From CAZILN01 sp964540005 (GTDB lineage Bacteria > Bacteroidota > Bacteroidia > Bacteroidales > SM23-62), in NCBI GenBank assembly GCA_964540005.1, contig CAZILN010000049.1, forward strand, positions 1 to 16,377: a stretch of 16,377 nucleotides of DNA, given 5' to 3'. The notes below the pieces were generated by a model. It worked only from the letters and a program-made list of their open reading frames with translations. It was not told the DNA's origin and ran no database searches. Both the position numbers and the translations under genes were made by a program. Below, in pieces: positions 14,434 through 16,377 of the stretch; within the stretch, counting starts at the first letter, position 1, and each line of letters opens with the position of its first letter.

Positions 14434-15393
14434 ATGAAGGAGTCATTACAGATACTTGTTATCGCATCCTCACTTCTGATAGGAAGCATTTCCATCATAT
14501 TTGCTTTCCGCCTGATGCGAAACTACAAGCTGCCCTATCTTTCCACTTATTTTTATTTTCTTGTATTCCTCTTTGTTTTCAGCATTTATGGTGTTCTTGG
14601 GTCAAGCATATTGCGGTTTTTCCTGGAAAATTCCCTCACCAACCCCGAATCTGCTGAGACCATCCAGCTTATACTGATCTTTCTGGGGGTTCCCTTCCTG
14701 ATCCTGTCATGGTACATGTTCTACCGTTTCTGCAGAGAGCTTACCGGTCATTCCCTTTCTGTAATATTCACACCGGTGTATTTCATTACCCTGGCCCTTC
14801 TCTTCCTGGGATACGGCTACCTGCTGTTCAGGATCCTGCAGTTTGGAGAGGACCTCTTCGATCTTACTATACGATTACTGGTTATTGCCTATTCAGTAAT
14901 AACCGCCCTGGTTGTGGCCGCCGGACTTCTGCAGGTCTCCATCCTGTCCCGGAAATCAGCAGACAGGCAGCACAGAAAGGCCAATCTGCTGCCGGTATAT
15001 ATGTACACTGCATTTTTTACCATCCAGATTGTGCTGCTTAACTTTTCCCTGGCCTACCCCCTGGTAAGCCTTTTGTTTATCTTCCTTTTATTCAGTTTCC
15101 ATGTTATCCCCATCCTTTTTCTGAATATTTTTCTCGATAAAAATTACATAGAGCCTGAGATCTCTGAATCCTTTGATAAGCTTCTGGAGTATTTTGTATC
15201 CAAATACGGGATCTCCAAACGGGAAACGGAAATTGTGGAACTGATATTCAGCGGAAAGAGTAACCAGGATATCAGTGACAGCCTGTTCATCTCGCTGCAG
15301 ACGGTCAAGGATCACATTCACAGGATCTACCTGAAAACCGGCGTTAAGAACAGGGTACAGCTGACCAACCTCATACGTGTTCACGATTCTTAG
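14434..15393 (+). CDS. Seven-helix membrane protein with C-terminal LuxR/GerE DNA-binding domain
   Basis: 319 residues. Hydrophobic helices at about 5-26, 36-60, 77-98, 109-134, 146-171, 187-206 and 208-233 give seven predicted membrane spans. After a short linker, residues 258-316 form a LuxR/GerE helix-turn-helix: GISKRETEIVELI (259-271), GKSNQDISDSLFIS (274-287), then the recognition helix region LQTVKDHIHRIYLKTGVKNR (288-307). The odd number of spans would put the N-terminus outside and the DNA-binding domain inside. This is a one-component, membrane-embedded regulator: the sensing part would be in or near the membrane and there is no receiver or kinase domain. The signal is unknown. It is divergent from the YciC-like gene across a gap with repeated elements, so it likely controls that gene and maybe itself. 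The ATG at 14434 has only a poor Shine-Dalgarno. The phosphatase gene follows after 70 nt. Confidence 0.88.
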   Translation: MKESLQILVIASSLLIGSISIIFAFRLMRNYKLPYLSTYFYFLVFLFVFSIYGVLGSSILRFFLENSLTNPESAETIQLILIFLGVPFLILSWYMFYRFCRELTGHSLSVIFTPVYFITLALLFLGYGYLLFRILQFGEDLFDLTIRLLVIAYSVITALVVAAGLLQVSILSRKSADRQHRKANLLPVYMYTAFFTIQIVLLNFSLAYPLVSLLFIFLLFSFHVIPILFLNIFLDKNYIEPEISESFDKLLEYFVSKYGISKRETEIVELIFSGKSNQDISDSLFISLQTVKDHIHRIYLKTGVKNRVQLTNLIRVHDS

Positions 15394-15463
15394 CATCCCG
15401 TTGCAACAGGACAGGCACAATTAATCTGTATGACCGGACAGGATTTTTACAGATCTTTGTAAT

Positions 15464-16171
15464 ATGACCAGACAAATAGTTATAGGTGATATTCATGGTT
15501 GTCTCAGGACTTTCAGACGCCTGCTTGAGGACATGATTGCACTGGTACCTGAAGACGAACTATTCCTCGTGGGGGATCTTATCGACAGGGGACCTGACAG
15601 CAAGGGGGTGATGGATTATGTACTGGAGTTAATGAATACAGGCTACAAGATCACTACGATCAGGGGAAACCACGAAGAAATGCTGCTTGAATCGGCCGGT
15701 GATGAGAGGTTCCTGGTAACATGGATGTATAATGGTGCAGAGGCGACCATTCGCTCTTTCGGAGTGGATTATGATCTTGATACTGCCAGGAATGTCACAG
15801 AATATGTTGACCAGAGGTATTTTGATTTTCTCAATTCACTTGAATATTTCATTGAGCTGGAAGATTACCTGATTGTACACGCCGGATTTGATTTCAGGAA
15901 AAAAGATCCTTTTTCCGATACCCATTCTATGATCTGGTCGAGAGGCATGCTTTATGATGCAGGAAAAGCACGCGGAAAAAGGATAGTACACGGACATACT
16001 CCTGTTTCGGTGGATCAGATCAGGCAGTCCATTGAAGATGACTCGAATTTCCTGATCAATATTGATGGAGGCTGTGTTTACCCATACTACACTGACCTGG
16101 GGAACCTGGTGGGAATTAACCTGGGAAACCAGGAACTGTTCATACAGAAGAATTGTGAGGTACCCGGGTAG
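15464..16171 (+). CDS. PP1-like metallophosphatase (serine/threonine protein phosphatase family)
   Basis: 235 residues, the usual size of bacterial PrpA/lambda-type phosphatases. The metallophosphoesterase motifs are complete: GDIHG (8-12), GDLIDRGPDS (37-46), RGNHE (67-71), VHAGF (138-142) and HGHTPV (176-181). Asp9, His11, Asp38, Asn69, His139 and His178 are the expected ligands of a dinuclear metal centre. Likely reactions are dephosphorylation of Ser/Thr/Tyr-phosphoproteins or, as in some relatives, cleavage of dinucleoside polyphosphates. It is cytoplasmic with no signal peptide. The start ATG follows TTTGTAAT with little Shine-Dalgarno. It lies 70 nt after the LuxR-type gene on the same strand and may be co-transcribed with it; a hairpin overlaps its stop codon. 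Confidence 0.93.
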   Translation: MTRQIVIGDIHGCLRTFRRLLEDMIALVPEDELFLVGDLIDRGPDSKGVMDYVLELMNTGYKITTIRGNHEEMLLESAGDERFLVTWMYNGAEATIRSFGVDYDLDTARNVTEYVDQRYFDFLNSLEYFIELEDYLIVHAGFDFRKKDPFSDTHSMIWSRGMLYDAGKARGKRIVHGHTPVSVDQIRQSIEDDSNFLINIDGGCVYPYYTDLGNLVGINLGNQELFIQKNCEVPG

Positions 16172-16189
16172 GGTTGACGCAACCCTTTG
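16170..16189 (+). terminator. Hairpin overlapping the phosphatase stop codon
   Basis: AGGGTTG (16170-16176) pairs perfectly with CAACCCT (16180-16186) around an ACG loop, followed by a short TT(G). The stem begins within the TAG stop at 16169-16171. The weak U-tract makes it either a modest terminator or a 3'-end stabiliser. Confidence 0.45.
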
Positions 16190-16254
16190 CTTCCAGGAAC
16201 TGTCTTTTAATATATTCTGTTAACGATTTTATAAATTATATAGTACATTTAATA

Positions 16255-16262
16255 TAAATTTG
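16255..16262 (+). promoter_or_regulatory. -7 box near the right edge
   Basis: TAAATTTG matches TAnnTTTG exactly, in an AT-rich stretch 22 nt before a candidate ATG at 16285. No good -33 box is visible. In such AT-rich sequence a chance match is possible. Confidence 0.35.
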
Positions 16263-16284
16263 TCAGCCAATAAGAGAAACCGCC

Positions 16285-16377
16285 ATGTTATTAACAGCAG
16301 AACTATTCATAGAATTATATAAAAGCAGCAAGAGGAACGGCACTAAAAAATTAAATAAAGACACGTACCGGAAGTAT
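16285..16377 (+). CDS. Possible N-terminus of a further gene (3' truncated)
   Basis: An ATG at 16285 opens a frame that stays open for 31 codons to the window end. It begins MLLTAELFIELYKSS and continues lysine-rich. A -7 promoter box lies 22 nt upstream and the purine-rich AAGAGAAA 6-13 nt upstream could serve as a weak ribosome site. The fragment is too short to recognise a family. It could also be a chance open frame. Confidence 0.4.
   Translation, partial: MLLTAELFIELYKSSKRNGTKKLNKDTYRKY

Noticed and set aside
15394..15463. Weak inverted repeat (TCTGT/ACAGA) between the LuxR-type and phosphatase genes
   Set aside because: The stem is 5 bp with a large loop, too weak to call a terminator; no -7 box was found there either.

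Overview
This is a chromosomal window from a member of the Bacteroidota, most likely a Bacteroidales/Marinilabiliales-type organism. The lineage call rests on a T9SS C-terminal sorting domain with SprB-like and Ig-like repeats, a DUF5723-type outer-membrane protein behind a cell-surface lipoprotein, several matches to the Bacteroidota promoter (-7 TAnnTTTG), and mostly weak Shine-Dalgarno sequences. Several genes suggest a low-oxygen lifestyle (a reductive-dehalogenase-like double [4Fe-4S] protein), but this is inference. I see no tRNA, rRNA, CRISPR array, insertion sequence or phage gene.

Layout. (1) Nt 2-3952 (+): the 3' part of a giant secreted adhesin-like protein with two LamG-type domains, SprB/Ig-like modules, a CUB domain and a type A T9SS sorting domain; the 5' end lies outside the window. 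(2) Nt 4025-5464 (-), convergent with it: a lipoprotein with 23 cysteines between residues 20 and 111, followed by a propeller-like repeat domain. (3) Nt 5586-6479 (+): a stand-alone short-chain dehydrogenase with its own probable terminator. (4) Nt 6646-10950 (+): a tight three-gene run from a TACCTTTG promoter, made of a large lipoprotein, a DUF5723 outer-membrane protein (4-nt gap) and the RNA ligase RtcB (17-nt gap). (5) Nt 11015-12731 (-): diacylglycerol/undecaprenol kinase followed immediately by a membrane-anchored, reductive-dehalogenase-like protein, with a good promoter upstream. (6) Nt 12948-14137 (-): a six-helix YciC/DUF975-like membrane protein, then a small acidic exported protein with a duplicated E-x-W-M motif, a strong Shine-Dalgarno and a strong terminator. 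(7) Nt 14434-15393 (+), divergent from (6): a predicted seven-helix membrane protein with a C-terminal LuxR/GerE DNA-binding domain. The 296-nt divergent gap carries three copies of a 14-nt element next to the promoter of the membrane-protein gene. (8) Nt 15464-16171 (+): a PP1-like metallophosphatase ending in a hairpin that overlaps the stop codon. (9) Nt 16285 to the window end: a possible new gene start behind a TAAATTTG box.

The most interesting points are the transmembrane reductive-dehalogenase-like protein coupled to dgkA, the cysteine-triplet lipoprotein, and a possible envelope regulatory circuit (membrane-embedded LuxR regulator, repeated operator, divergent membrane protein and small exported protein). 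All functional statements come from reading motifs; no database search was run.
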